DNA from: Pseudomonas hamedanensis
GTDB lineage: Bacteria > Pseudomonadota > Gammaproteobacteria > Pseudomonadales > Pseudomonadaceae
Assembly (NCBI RefSeq): GCF_014268595.2
Contig: NZ_CP077091.1
Location: 4,260,001 to 4,324,000 of the forward strand
Length of the DNA: 64,000 bases
Direction of reading: 5' to 3'
The notes beneath the pieces are model-generated. The model did not search any database and was not told where the DNA came from. It worked only from the letters and a program-made list of their open reading frames with translations. The position numbers were made by a program, and so were the translations under genes. Shown here one piece after another: positions 6,444 through 15,072 of the stretch. The stretch's first letter is position 1. Each line of letters begins with the position of its first letter.

Positions 6444-9059
6444 ATGGCACTGGCAAAAAGTTTTTCGACCCCCAAGTCCCTTGATCCGACATTTGCTCAG
6501 GACGGCGTGTTGGCCTTACCGCTACCTGGCATCACGGGCGACGAAGCGGGGGCCGTTCTAGCGCTCCCCGATAAAAAACTCTTGGTTGCGATACCTGTCA
6601 CCGGAGCGGATGCTCCGGTTGCCATTGCAAAACTGAATGAGGATGGCTCGCTGGACGCGACGTTCGGTACAGCAGGCAAAGGTTTCGTTGAAATAGCGTT
6701 GAATGGTGCTCGAATCAGTCATGTATCGGGTCTCGAGGCGCTTGAGGGTGGCGATTGGCTGCTGCACCTTCAGTATTTCTCGAACACTTCAAATGACGTT
6801 GGCCTGGCACTGGTCCGCCTGAAAAATACCGGTGAACCGGACAAGTCGTTTGGCACCGAAGGCGTGCGGTTTATCTCTTATTATGGCGTTCCCCAACCCG
6901 CCAGCATGCCGCGCGAGGCGAGTCACCTGAGCACCAGGTCCTCTCAGACTGCGCAGGCATCGTCGCAGGCAGTGATCGTGCAGGCGGATGGCACGATTAT
7001 CTTGCTCCATCCCGTGTTCAAGGATGAGTCGCAATTGCCAGTGGCTATGGTCATACGCCTGCTGGCGGATGGCTTGCTCGATCAATCTTTCAATCGTACC
7101 GGCTATGTCGAATTGGATATCGGCGCCACCTCGAACACCGCCAGCGGCATCGCCGTTCAAGCCGATGGCAAAGTGCTGCTCTGCGGTTCATATCGGGACG
7201 GATCGGGAGGCAACGGAATTTTTGTGGCGCGTCTGGATGCGAGTGGCACGCTGGACAATCAATTCAACAATGGCCTGGCTGTGCTGATTCCCGACGACGA
7301 GGGCGAGAACTATCTGCAATCTGTCTCGGTGCGTGAAAGCGATGGCCGGATCGTTGTTGCAGGCCAAGCCTTGCGTAACGGTGTCCGCGGTGGCCTGAGC
7401 GCCGCATTTACCGCCAGCGGTGCTGCCAATCTTGTGTTCAATGGTGGCAAACCGGTTTTTTCACCGTTGGTAAAAGGGTTGGCGTGGGCGCAATGCTCGC
7501 AACTGGGTGGTTCGATCATCGTTGTCGGTCAGGGTGAAACGGCCGTGGTGACGGCGCGTTTTCTCGCTGACGGAAAACCAGACACGGCCTTCAACGGTAC
7601 GGGACATGCGCTGTTTGAAGACAGCGCAGGGGACGCCGGTGCGCGAGGTCTGGCAGTGCTGGACGACGGTCGGATCGTCGTCTGTATCGGGCTGTCGAAT
7701 TTTGCTGATCCATCCATAGTGAAAGGACGGGTCGTGCGCTACCTGGCCGGCTCCGCGACTCGAAGCAACGACCCGACGTTCGGCGACGGCGGCATCCTGA
7801 GATTTCCATTTCCCGGGTTCACAGGGTACGACGTGCGGGCGCTGCTGGCGCTGCCGCAAAAAAAACTGCTGGTTGCCGTTCGCCTCTCGACGGCCGGCGC
7901 GCCTACGCAAATCGTCCGTCTGCTTGAAAACGGTGCACTCGACAGAGCCTTCGGCGGGCAGACCAGCGGCTATGTCGAGATCAGGCTGAAAGATGACTTC
8001 TTCATGAGCCGCATCCTCGGCTTTACGCCACTTAGCGATGGCGGCTGGCTGGTTGTGGCTCAGTACACCGCGGAAGGCGAAAATTACTCAGCGGGCCTGG
8101 CGCTAGTCAGGCAGCGCGAGGACGGGCAATTGGAGACGTCTTTCGCAGAACAAGGTGTGCTTTACTTGGCTTACGAGGAGATGGGAGGCGGCGGACATAC
8201 CGGATTGGCGGAAGAATCTCCAAGCGCTGCTGCGGCGACTGGCACAGCAGGGACTGTCGCTCAACAAGCAGACGAAAAAATTGTCGTCGTCAGTACTGTT
8301 GAGGATGTTGCAGGCCGAGCTAAAGGTATCGTTCTGAGATTCGATTCGAACGGTTTACCCGACACGACATTCAATGGTGCAGGCTTTGCTTTCGTGGAGC
8401 TTGCAGGCATTTCGTCTGCGGACACCGTCGGGCAATCCTTGGCAGCCCAAACCGACGGTGGTGTGGTGGTCTGCGGTTATTATTTCGCCGCGAGTGCTAA
8501 CGGCGGCTACGTTACTCGATTCAACACTTCAGGTCAGGTTGACACAGGTTTCGGAAAACACGGTGTGGTGGATATCCCCCAGGATCGATGGATCAGCCTG
8601 GACGTTGCGGCAATAGTCGGTGACAAAATCGTTGTGGCCGGCGGTACGCAGGAGCAGGGCGTCATCCAGGGGCTGGTTGCTGTGCTGAATTTCAGCGGCG
8701 AGTACAACCTTGTATTCAATGGTGGTCAACCACTGATTAATTCACCTGTTCCCCAAGGCGTCAGATGGCTGCACTGCGTGCCGCGAGCGGATGGCTCAAT
8801 CATTGTCTGCGGCGGCAGTGGTGTCGGCGCAATTGACGGTGATCTCACTGCAGTCACCGCCCGTTTCCTGGCGGATGGTTCCCGAGACACCTCATTCTTC
8901 GGCACGGGATTCACCGTTTTCAATGAAAACGACGGTTTTGAATACCCTTACGGCATGGCCGTAATGGACGACGGGCGCATCGTGGTGGGCGGAGTGTTCT
9001 TCACGGATACGGGATATGAGAAAGGCTGGGTGATTCGTTATCTGGACAAGTCGGCATAA
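6444..9059 (+). CDS. Delta-60-repeat (beta-propeller-like) protein, internally duplicated
   Basis: 871 aa from ATG 6444. It contains many copies of the delta-60 repeat pattern, with the recurrent cores LDATFG / LDQSFN / PDTAFNGTG and then ALQADGKVL-, VVVCG- or RIVV-type strands (for example AVQADGKVLLCGSYRDGSGG). Residues about 1-430 and 440-871 are homologous halves: LDPTFAQDGVLALPLPG against NDPTFGDGGILRFPFPG, DKKLLVAIPV against QKKLLVAVRL, and NLVFNGGKPVF against NLVFNGGQPLI. No signal peptide or anchor is visible. Delta-60 domains are thought to form beta-propellers; ligand and location are unknown. Single gene, no operon partners. Confidence 0.75.
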   Translation: MALAKSFSTPKSLDPTFAQDGVLALPLPGITGDEAGAVLALPDKKLLVAIPVTGADAPVAIAKLNEDGSLDATFGTAGKGFVEIALNGARISHVSGLEALEGGDWLLHLQYFSNTSNDVGLALVRLKNTGEPDKSFGTEGVRFISYYGVPQPASMPREASHLSTRSSQTAQASSQAVIVQADGTIILLHPVFKDESQLPVAMVIRLLADGLLDQSFNRTGYVELDIGATSNTASGIAVQADGKVLLCGSYRDGSGGNGIFVARLDASGTLDNQFNNGLAVLIPDDEGENYLQSVSVRESDGRIVVAGQALRNGVRGGLSAAFTASGAANLVFNGGKPVFSPLVKGLAWAQCSQLGGSIIVVGQGETAVVTARFLADGKPDTAFNGTGHALFEDSAGDAGARGLAVLDDGRIVVCIGLSNFADPSIVKGRVVRYLAGSATRSNDPTFGDGGILRFPFPGFTGYDVRALLALPQKKLLVAVRLSTAGAPTQIVRLLENGALDRAFGGQTSGYVEIRLKDDFFMSRILGFTPLSDGGWLVVAQYTAEGENYSAGLALVRQREDGQLETSFAEQGVLYLAYEEMGGGGHTGLAEESPSAAAATGTAGTVAQQADEKIVVVSTVEDVAGRAKGIVLRFDSNGLPDTTFNGAGFAFVELAGISSADTVGQSLAAQTDGGVVVCGYYFAASANGGYVTRFNTSGQVDTGFGKHGVVDIPQDRWISLDVAAIVGDKIVVAGGTQEQGVIQGLVAVLNFSGEYNLVFNGGQPLINSPVPQGVRWLHCVPRADGSIIVCGGSGVGAIDGDLTAVTARFLADGSRDTSFFGTGFTVFNENDGFEYPYGMAVMDDGRIVVGGVFFTDTGYEKGWVIRYLDKSA

Positions 9060-9079
9060 GCCGCGCCGGTTGGCACATC

Positions 9080-9120
9080 GCGGGCAAGCTTCGCTCCAAA
9101 AGGCGTTGCTTGCCCGCTTT
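9080..9120. terminator. Hairpin between convergent genes
   Basis: GCGGGCAAGC (9080-9089) pairs with GCTTGCCCGC (9108-9117); a short TTT follows on the plus strand. It lies between the convergent delta-60 and HDOD genes and may terminate both or be a REP-like unit. Confidence 0.5.
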
Positions 9121-9124
9121 GCAT

Positions 9125-10525
9125 TCAGCCCTGACTGAACTGCGAGGCCAGTTCCCGCAACAGCACTTCAGCCTCAAGCACTTTGCTGACGACGTCGTTG
9201 GCTTTTTCGCGGCTCAGGCCGACGCGTTCGAGCAGTGCATCGGGGATATCTTCATCCGGCCCCGAGCCGATGCCGCGGCTGCGCAGCAGGCGCACGGCCA
9301 GGCAGACGAGGTTCGGGTATTCGGCGTAGGCGCCGTCGTAGCTTGGGTCGTGCTGAAAGCGCAGGGCGGTGGCCAGCTCATCCGGCATGTCCCAGTAGCG
9401 CATCAGCCACGAGCCGATCTGTTCGCGGCTGATACCCAGCAGGTGTTGCTCGATGTAGCTGTGGCACAGGTGCGGGTTGACCTCCAGGTGACGGCAGATC
9501 AGCGAGAAGTGCGGCGGGAACACGTGGGCCAGCAGCAGATAACCGAAGTTGTGCAACAGACCGGCGAGATACGTCAGGCCGGCTTCCGGGCGCTGGGCGC
9601 GCGGCATGGCGCGGGTCAGGCCTTCGATGACGGCGGCGGTGTAGATCGATTGCTGCCAGTACGGCGTCGTGTGCTGCGGGTGGTCTTTGGGCAGGCTCAG
9701 GGTCTTGCCGAGGGCCAGGCCCAGCGCCAGGTTAATCACCAGATCGAAACCGAGCACGCGGACGATCGCGTCTTCCACCGAGCGAATCTTGCCCGGCGAG
9801 GCGTAGTACGGCGATGCGGCCCAGCTCACCACTTGCGCGGCCAGCGCCGGGTCGGTTTCGACCACGCCGGTGATGTCGTCGATGGTGGCGTTGGGGTCGA
9901 CGCGCAGCTTGATGATTTTTTGTGCGGTTTCAGCCAGCGGCGGAATTTCGATGGTTGCTTCCAGTCGCTGCTGGATGCGCCGCGCGGTGAACGCCTGCAC
10001 GGCCTGGGTGATTTCCTCGCGGTCATCGTCCGGGCGGTCGAGGTTGGGACGAATGCTGCTCAGGGCTTCGCCGAAGTTGGCGGCGCTGGCCTTGGTCAGC
10101 ATGGTCTTGAAGTCTTCGCTGCTGATCTCCAGCAACAGGCCCGGCTCGCCGGAGTTGATCAGCAGCTTCGGCTCGCGCAGCAGGCTTTCTTCATAGAGGC
10201 ACGGCGAGCTGGTCAGCGCCGGCAGGCCCGGCAGCAGGCTCAGGTTGTGTTTGCCGAGCATCTTTTCCAGGCGCTCGGTGGACACTGCAGTGAGACGACG
10301 GCCAGTCAGCTCGGCGAGGCGATTGAGATCGAGCAACTGGCTTTGCGGAAACAGCACCATCAGCGCGCCCACGGCATCGTCCAGCAACACCGCTTGCACC
10401 TTGCGCGAGGCGTTGAGGCCGTGGTGCTCCAGCACTTCTTCGTAGGCGATACCCAGCTTGCCGAGCAACAGCCGAATAACAGACGGCGCGTGCGGGGATT
10501 CGGGGGCGAGAGCTGCGTCAGTCAT
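9125..10525 (-). CDS. YbaK-like domain fused to HDOD domain; signalling protein
   Basis: 466 aa from ATG 10525 (a TTG at 10549 has no ribosome binding site). Residues about 10-145 resemble the YbaK/aminoacyl-tRNA deacylase fold (SVIRLLLGKLGIAYEEV, KVQAVLLDDAVGALMVLFP, LLDLNRLAELTGRRL). At the usual catalytic lysine position of the V-K-x-L strand there is VQAV, so deacylase activity is doubtful. Residues about 190-430 are an HDOD domain (IPPLAETAQKIIKLRVDPNA, VVETDPALAAQVVSWAASPYY, SVEDAIVRVLGFDLVINLAL, LTYLAGLLHNFGYLLLAHVF). HDOD proteins are usually non-enzymatic signalling modules. It lies downstream of recG on the same strand, a gene order I recall in other pseudomonads. Confidence 0.75.
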   Translation of the reverse strand: MTDAALAPESPHAPSVIRLLLGKLGIAYEEVLEHHGLNASRKVQAVLLDDAVGALMVLFPQSQLLDLNRLAELTGRRLTAVSTERLEKMLGKHNLSLLPGLPALTSSPCLYEESLLREPKLLINSGEPGLLLEISSEDFKTMLTKASAANFGEALSSIRPNLDRPDDDREEITQAVQAFTARRIQQRLEATIEIPPLAETAQKIIKLRVDPNATIDDITGVVETDPALAAQVVSWAASPYYASPGKIRSVEDAIVRVLGFDLVINLALGLALGKTLSLPKDHPQHTTPYWQQSIYTAAVIEGLTRAMPRAQRPEAGLTYLAGLLHNFGYLLLAHVFPPHFSLICRHLEVNPHLCHSYIEQHLLGISREQIGSWLMRYWDMPDELATALRFQHDPSYDGAYAEYPNLVCLAVRLLRSRGIGSGPDEDIPDALLERVGLSREKANDVVSKVLEAEVLLRELASQFSQG

Positions 10526-10604
10526 GGTCTGTATCCGTTTTTGAAACAATGGCAGGAGTATAACCAGCTTGCTCGGAAGGTTCTGTCAGAAACTGCGACC
10601 GTGC

Positions 10605-12680
10605 TCACACTTGGCCATATTGCTGCCCATGCCGCAGCCAGCGGTCGAGCAACGGGCTGACGTGGGTCGGCCAGCGCTCCAGCAATGCTTGCGCGGCGTC
10701 GCGCACGGCCGGCAATAAATCGGCGTCGCGCATCAGGTCGGCGACCTTGAATTGCAGCAGGCCGGTCTGGCGGGTGCCGAGCATTTCGCCGGGGCCGCGC
10801 AGTTCGAGGTCCTTTTCGGCGATGACGAAACCGTCGTTGGTCTCGCGCATGATGCCCAAACGCTGGCGACCAATCTGCGACAGCGGCGGGTGGTAAAGCA
10901 GCACGCAATGACTGACCGCACTGCCTCGGCCAACCCGGCCGCGCAACTGGTGCAGTTGCGCGAGGCCGAGGCGTTCGGGGTTTTCAATGATCATCAGGCT
11001 GGCGTTGGGCACGTCGACGCCGACTTCGATCACCGTGGTTGCGACCAGCAGTTGCAGGTTGCCGGCCTTGAATTCGGCCATGACGGCGGCTTTCTCGACC
11101 GGTTTCATGCGCCCGTGGATCAGCCCGACTTTCAATTCGCCGAGGGCGGCGGTGAGGTCTTCAAACGTGGTTTCGGCGGCCTGACAGGTCAGCTCTTCGG
11201 ATTCTTCGATCAGCGTGCACACCCAATAGGCCTGGCGACCCTCAGCGCAGGCGCCGCGTACCCGTTCAATGACTTCGACGCGGCGGGTGTCGGTGACCAG
11301 CACGGTGTTGACCGGCGTACGACCGGGCGGCAGTTCGTCGAGGATCGAGGTGTCGAGGTCGGCGTAGGCACTCATCGCCAACGTCCGCGGAATCGGTGTG
11401 GCGGTCATGATCAGTTGATGCGGGCACATGCGCCCGCCAACGCCTTTCTGCCGCAGCGCCAGACGCTGCTGCACGCCGAAACGGTGCTGTTCATCGATGA
11501 TCACCAGTGCGAGATTCTTGAACTGCACTTCGTCCTGAAACAGCGCGTGTGTACCGACCACCATCGGTGTGCCGCTGGCGATCTGTTCCAGCGCGGCGAC
11601 GCGGTTCTTGCCCTTGAGCTTGCCGGCCAGCCACGCGACTTCAATGCCCAGCGGTTCGAGCCAGCGCTTGAAGGTGATGAAGTGCTGTTCGGCAAGAATC
11701 TCGGTTGGCGCCATGAGCGCGACCTGATAACCGGCCTCCAGCGCTTGCAACGCGGCGAGGGCGGCGACCACGGTTTTACCTGCGCCGACGTCACCCTGAA
11801 TCAACCGCAGCATCGGTTCGTGCTGGCTGAGGTCGTAGGCAATTTCGTTGCCGACTCTCTGCTGAGCGCCGGTCGGGTTGAAGCCGAGGTTCTTCAGGTA
11901 TTTCGGCGGCAGTTTGGTGGCTTTCGGCATCGCCGGCGCGCGCAGCGAACGCAGGCTTTCACGCAGACGCTGTTGCGATAGCTGATGGGTGAGCAATTCT
12001 TCGAAGGCCAGACGATGCTGCGCCCAGTGATGGCCGAGGGCGAGTTCATCGACGTCGGCATCGGCGGGCGGGTTGTGCAGGTAGCGGATCGCGTCGGCCA
12101 GCGGCGCCAGTTGGTAGTCGCGGGCCAGCTCGGTCGGCAGCCAGTCGGGCAGGGTGCTCGGTTTGAGCAGGGTCAGGGTCTGCATGCACAACTGGCGCAG
12201 GCGCTGCTGGGTCAGGCCTTCGGTGAGCGGGTAGACGGGGGTCAGGGTTTCGTCTACCGGCGGTGGTTCGTCGCCGGTAATGGCACGGTATTCCGGGTGG
12301 TAGATTTCCAGACCTGAGGCGCCGGGCCGGGCTTCGCCGTAACAGCGCACCCGCGTGCCGCGTTTGAGGCCTTCTTTCTGCGCGTTGCTGAAATGGTAGA
12401 AGCGCAGGCTCAGGCCGCCGGTGCCGTCTTGCAGACGCACAACGAGGCTGCGGCGGCGGCCCATGACCACGTCAGCGCCGCTGACGGTGCCTTCGACCAC
12501 GGCGTCCTGCCCCGGCCGCAGCGCGCCGATCGGCACCACACGGGTGCGATCCTGATAACGCAGCGGCAGGTGAAACAGCACGTCCTGCAAATTCTCCAGG
12601 CCGACCTTGGCCAGTTTCTCGGCCATGGCCTCGCCGACACCCTTGAGTGCCGTCACCGACACTTGCGACAGCTCCGTCAT
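10605..12680 (-). CDS. recG: ATP-dependent DNA helicase RecG
   Basis: 691 aa, the usual length. RecG unwinds and regresses stalled replication forks and branch-migrates Holliday junctions. Visible parts in order: N-terminal wedge/OB region (residues about 1-190, with PLRYQDRTRVVPIG), the Walker A motif GDVGAGKT (about 300), APTEILAEQH, the DEQH box in VIIDEQHRFGVQQR, TATPIPRTL, and the C-terminal helicase motifs ATTVIEVGVDVPNASLMII and QLRGRVGRG. The start lies 9 bases after the oxyR stop, so oxyR-recG are probably cotranscribed. Confidence 0.97.
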   Translation of the reverse strand: MTELSQVSVTALKGVGEAMAEKLAKVGLENLQDVLFHLPLRYQDRTRVVPIGALRPGQDAVVEGTVSGADVVMGRRRSLVVRLQDGTGGLSLRFYHFSNAQKEGLKRGTRVRCYGEARPGASGLEIYHPEYRAITGDEPPPVDETLTPVYPLTEGLTQQRLRQLCMQTLTLLKPSTLPDWLPTELARDYQLAPLADAIRYLHNPPADADVDELALGHHWAQHRLAFEELLTHQLSQQRLRESLRSLRAPAMPKATKLPPKYLKNLGFNPTGAQQRVGNEIAYDLSQHEPMLRLIQGDVGAGKTVVAALAALQALEAGYQVALMAPTEILAEQHFITFKRWLEPLGIEVAWLAGKLKGKNRVAALEQIASGTPMVVGTHALFQDEVQFKNLALVIIDEQHRFGVQQRLALRQKGVGGRMCPHQLIMTATPIPRTLAMSAYADLDTSILDELPPGRTPVNTVLVTDTRRVEVIERVRGACAEGRQAYWVCTLIEESEELTCQAAETTFEDLTAALGELKVGLIHGRMKPVEKAAVMAEFKAGNLQLLVATTVIEVGVDVPNASLMIIENPERLGLAQLHQLRGRVGRGSAVSHCVLLYHPPLSQIGRQRLGIMRETNDGFVIAEKDLELRGPGEMLGTRQTGLLQFKVADLMRDADLLPAVRDAAQALLERWPTHVSPLLDRWLRHGQQYGQV

Positions 12681-12689
12681 GACCGTGGC

Positions 12690-13619
12690 TTAACCGGCTT
12701 TAACCGGCGCGGCGGGTTTGGCCACCGAGCACAGGCGAATGGAATCGGCGAGAATTTCGATGGCTTTGGGCCGCGGGAAGCTCGCACGCCAGGCAATCGC
12801 CACAGTGCGGAACGGTACGGGGGCTGACAGTGGACGCACTTCGATCACGCCCGGGGCGTAGTGATGGCTGTCCACTGCCGACAGCGGCAGGATCGAGATG
12901 CCCAGACCGGACGCGACCATATGGCGAATGGTTTCCAGCGAGCTGGATTCGACCGTAGTGTGCTTGGCGCCGTCGTTGCCTTTGGTCAGGGTCGGGCAGG
13001 CTTCGAGCACCTGATCGCGGAAGCAGTGACCCTCGCCGAGCAGCAGCAGGCTCTTGTCGTTGAGCAGGCCGGCGTCGATGGTTTCTTTCTGCGTCCACGG
13101 GTGCTGGGCCGGCATCAACACGTAGAACGGCTCGTCGTAGAGCTGCAGCGTCAGCACATCGGCTTCGTTGAACGGCAGGGCGATGATGATCGCGTCGAGC
13201 TCGCCGTTGCGCAGTTTGTCGCGCAGCACGTGGGTGAAGTTTTCTTCGATGTACAACGGCATCTGCGGGGCGACCCGGTGCAGTTGCGGAATCAGGTGCG
13301 GGAACAGGTATGGGCCGACCGTGTAGATGGCGCCAACCTTCAGCGGTGCGGTCAGCTGGTTTTTGCCAGCCTGGGCCAGTTCGCGGATGCCCTGGGCTTG
13401 TTCGAGGACCTTCTGCGCCTGAGCGACGATGCCTTCGCCCACCGGGGTCAGGCGCACGGCGCTTTTGCTGCGCTCGAAAATCAGCACACCGAGTTCGTCT
13501 TCAAGTTTCTTCACGCCCACCGACAGCGTCGGCTGACTGACGTGGCAACGCTCGGCCGCGTGGCCGAAATGCTGCTCTTGGGCGAGGGTAACGATGTAGC
13601 GTAATTCTGTGAGGGTCAT
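12690..13619 (-). CDS. oxyR: Hydrogen peroxide-inducible transcriptional activator OxyR (LysR family)
   Basis: 309 aa. LysR winged helix-turn-helix at residues 1-60 (MTLTELRYIVTLAQEQHFGHA, CHVSQPTLSVGVKKLEDELG). The redox-active cysteine pair appears in LLGEGHCFRDQVLEAC, matching C199/C208 of E. coli OxyR, followed by SSLETIRHMVASGLGISILP. On oxidation it activates catalase and peroxidase genes. First gene of oxyR-recG; its promoter must lie in 13620-13738. Confidence 0.95.
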   Translation of the reverse strand: MTLTELRYIVTLAQEQHFGHAAERCHVSQPTLSVGVKKLEDELGVLIFERSKSAVRLTPVGEGIVAQAQKVLEQAQGIRELAQAGKNQLTAPLKVGAIYTVGPYLFPHLIPQLHRVAPQMPLYIEENFTHVLRDKLRNGELDAIIIALPFNEADVLTLQLYDEPFYVLMPAQHPWTQKETIDAGLLNDKSLLLLGEGHCFRDQVLEACPTLTKGNDGAKHTTVESSSLETIRHMVASGLGISILPLSAVDSHHYAPGVIEVRPLSAPVPFRTVAIAWRASFPRPKAIEILADSIRLCSVAKPAAPVKAG

Positions 13620-13738
13620 AGCAAGCGTCCATGAAGATGCGCGCCAAGCATACCGGCTGCAATCGATAGACGCACGTTATCAGACTGAGGGCTGAGTGCG
13701 ACACCTGCCGAGGTCGGTTTGCCGCTGGCAGATACGCG

Positions 13739-13761
13739 AAAGGCACCTTTCGGTGCCTTTT
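13739..13761. terminator. Hairpin downstream of tonB
   Basis: AAAGGCACC (13739-13747), loop TTTC, GGTGCCTTT (13752-13760). Read on the minus strand it follows tonB, but its U run is short (TTTCGC); on the plus strand it is TTTTAT. Likely the terminator of exbBD-tonB. Confidence 0.5.
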
Positions 13762-13790
13762 ATACTGTCTCCGGACTTGCAGAGATCCCT

Positions 13791-13879
13791 TGTAGGAGTG
13801 AGCCTGCTCGCGATAGCGGTGTATCAGACAGAAAATTATCATCTGACACACCGCTATCGCGAGCAGGCTCACTCCTACA
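13791..13879. repeat. REP pair (inverted GTAGGAGTGAGCC units)
   Basis: TGTAGGAGTGAGCCTGCTCG opens the element and its exact complement closes it. The arms are extended by CGATAGCGGTGT on each side, around a central spacer near 13829-13850. The same unit recurs at least seven more times in the window. Confidence 0.85.
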
Positions 13880-13894
13880 GTGTTTTGTGTCGCA

Positions 13895-14641
13895 TTAGCG
13901 GCGGCGTTCGAGCGAGTAAACAAACGGCGCAACAATTTCGATCGAGCCGTCGTTCAGCATGTCAGCCGGCGGCTTGGGCAGCGGTTGGGCGCGGCGGATC
14001 ATTTCCAGGGTCGCCCGGTCCAGATCGGCGTTGCCGGAGCGGCCTACCAGTTCGAACGACAGCACGTTACCCTCGGCATCGACCACGAAGCGCAGACGGT
14101 TCAAGCCTTCCTTGCCCCGTGCCTGAGCGCTGGCCGGGTATTTTTTGTACTTGGCCAAATGCGCGAGCAGGGTGCCTTGCCAACTGGCCTTGGCCGCCAC
14201 TTGTGCTGGCGACGGACCCGGCGCAGGCTGGGCGGATTTCTCCGTGGGTGCCTGGGTCGGCTGGGTGTCGGCCGGTTTCTCTTCGGAAGGCTTCTCCTTC
14301 GGCGGCTCGGGCTGCTTCTTCTCCACTGGCTTCGGCGGTTTGGGCTTGGGCTTCGGCTTGGGTTTCGGTACCGCGATTTCCGCTTTTGGTGCTTCGGCCA
14401 GTTTCGGAATCGGCAATTCTTCAACCGGAGCCGGTGGCTGCGGCGGTGTGACGACTTTCGGCGGAGCCGGCGGTGGCGGGGCAGGCACCGGAGCCAGCTC
14501 GACCATCATTGCCTGTGGGGGCAACTCGATGGGCGGGCGGCTGGTCCAGTTCAGCGCCAGCGCGATGGCCAGCGCATGAACGCCCAGCACCACGGCCAGG
14601 CTACCGCTGTAACGCGTCAGCTTATGGCGCGTCGTGATCAT
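13895..14641 (-). CDS. tonB: TonB energy-transducing protein
   Basis: 248 aa. TonB spans the periplasm and passes proton-motive energy from ExbBD to outer-membrane siderophore and vitamin receptors. The sequence shows an N-terminal anchor (residues about 12-30, LAVVLGVHALAIALALNW), a long proline/lysine-rich rod (PPPPAPPKVVTPPQPPAP; KPKPKPKPKPPKPVEKKQ) and the C-terminal domain (YPASAQARGKEGLNRLRFVV, LSFELVGRSGNADLDRA). ATG 14641 overlaps the exbD stop by 4 bases (ATGA), showing translational coupling. Last gene of exbB-exbD-tonB. Confidence 0.92.
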   Translation of the reverse strand: MITTRHKLTRYSGSLAVVLGVHALAIALALNWTSRPPIELPPQAMMVELAPVPAPPPPAPPKVVTPPQPPAPVEELPIPKLAEAPKAEIAVPKPKPKPKPKPPKPVEKKQPEPPKEKPSEEKPADTQPTQAPTEKSAQPAPGPSPAQVAAKASWQGTLLAHLAKYKKYPASAQARGKEGLNRLRFVVDAEGNVLSFELVGRSGNADLDRATLEMIRRAQPLPKPPADMLNDGSIEIVAPFVYSLERRR

Positions 14642-15066
14642 TTCTTGGCTGCCGTCTCAAGTCCGACCAGACCGACCTTCAAGTAACCGGCCGAGCGCAA
14701 TTTGTCCATCACACTCATCAGATCACCGTAATCCACGCCTTTGTCGGCCTGGAAGAAGATGGTGGTGTCTTTCTTCCCCTGGGTCTTGGCGTCGAGCACT
14801 GCACCAAGGGTTTCGGCTTTCACTTCGTCGTCACCGATGTACAAACGCTGATCAGCCTTGACGCTGAGGAACACCGGTTTTTCTGGCCGCGGCGCCGGTT
14901 TGGCGGTCGAGGCCGGCAGGTCGACTTTGATGTCCACAGTGGCCAACGGCGCGGCCACCATAAAGATGATCAGCAGCACCAGCATCACGTCGATGAACGG
15001 CGTGACGTTGATTTCGTGGTTCTCGGCCAGATCGTCGTCTGCGCCTTCTTTCAAATGCAGGCCCAT
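14638..15066 (-). CDS. exbD: TonB-system proton channel subunit ExbD
   Basis: 142 aa. A single N-terminal membrane helix carries the conserved aspartate (INVTPFIDVMLVLLIIFMV, residues about 19-37) needed for proton flow, followed by a periplasmic domain (VFLSVKADQRLYIGDDEV, IFFQADKGVDYGDLMSVMD). It works with ExbB to energise TonB. It starts 6 bases after the exbB stop. Confidence 0.95.
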   Translation of the reverse strand: MGLHLKEGADDDLAENHEINVTPFIDVMLVLLIIFMVAAPLATVDIKVDLPASTAKPAPRPEKPVFLSVKADQRLYIGDDEVKAETLGAVLDAKTQGKKDTTIFFQADKGVDYGDLMSVMDKLRSAGYLKVGLVGLETAAKK

Positions 15067-15072
15067 GGCCGA

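Noticed and set aside
10526..10549. TTG start at 10549 for the YbaK-HDOD gene
   Set aside because: No purine-rich ribosome binding site lies before it. ATG 10525 has GGAT at suitable distance and starts a family-like N-terminus.
9110..10660. Plus-strand frame of 516 codons opposite the HDOD gene
   Set aside because: Mirror frame of a gene with clear YbaK and HDOD domains. The same holds for 10752-11981 opposite recG, 49553-50914 opposite dadA and 53641-55215 opposite the acetyl-CoA hydrolase gene.
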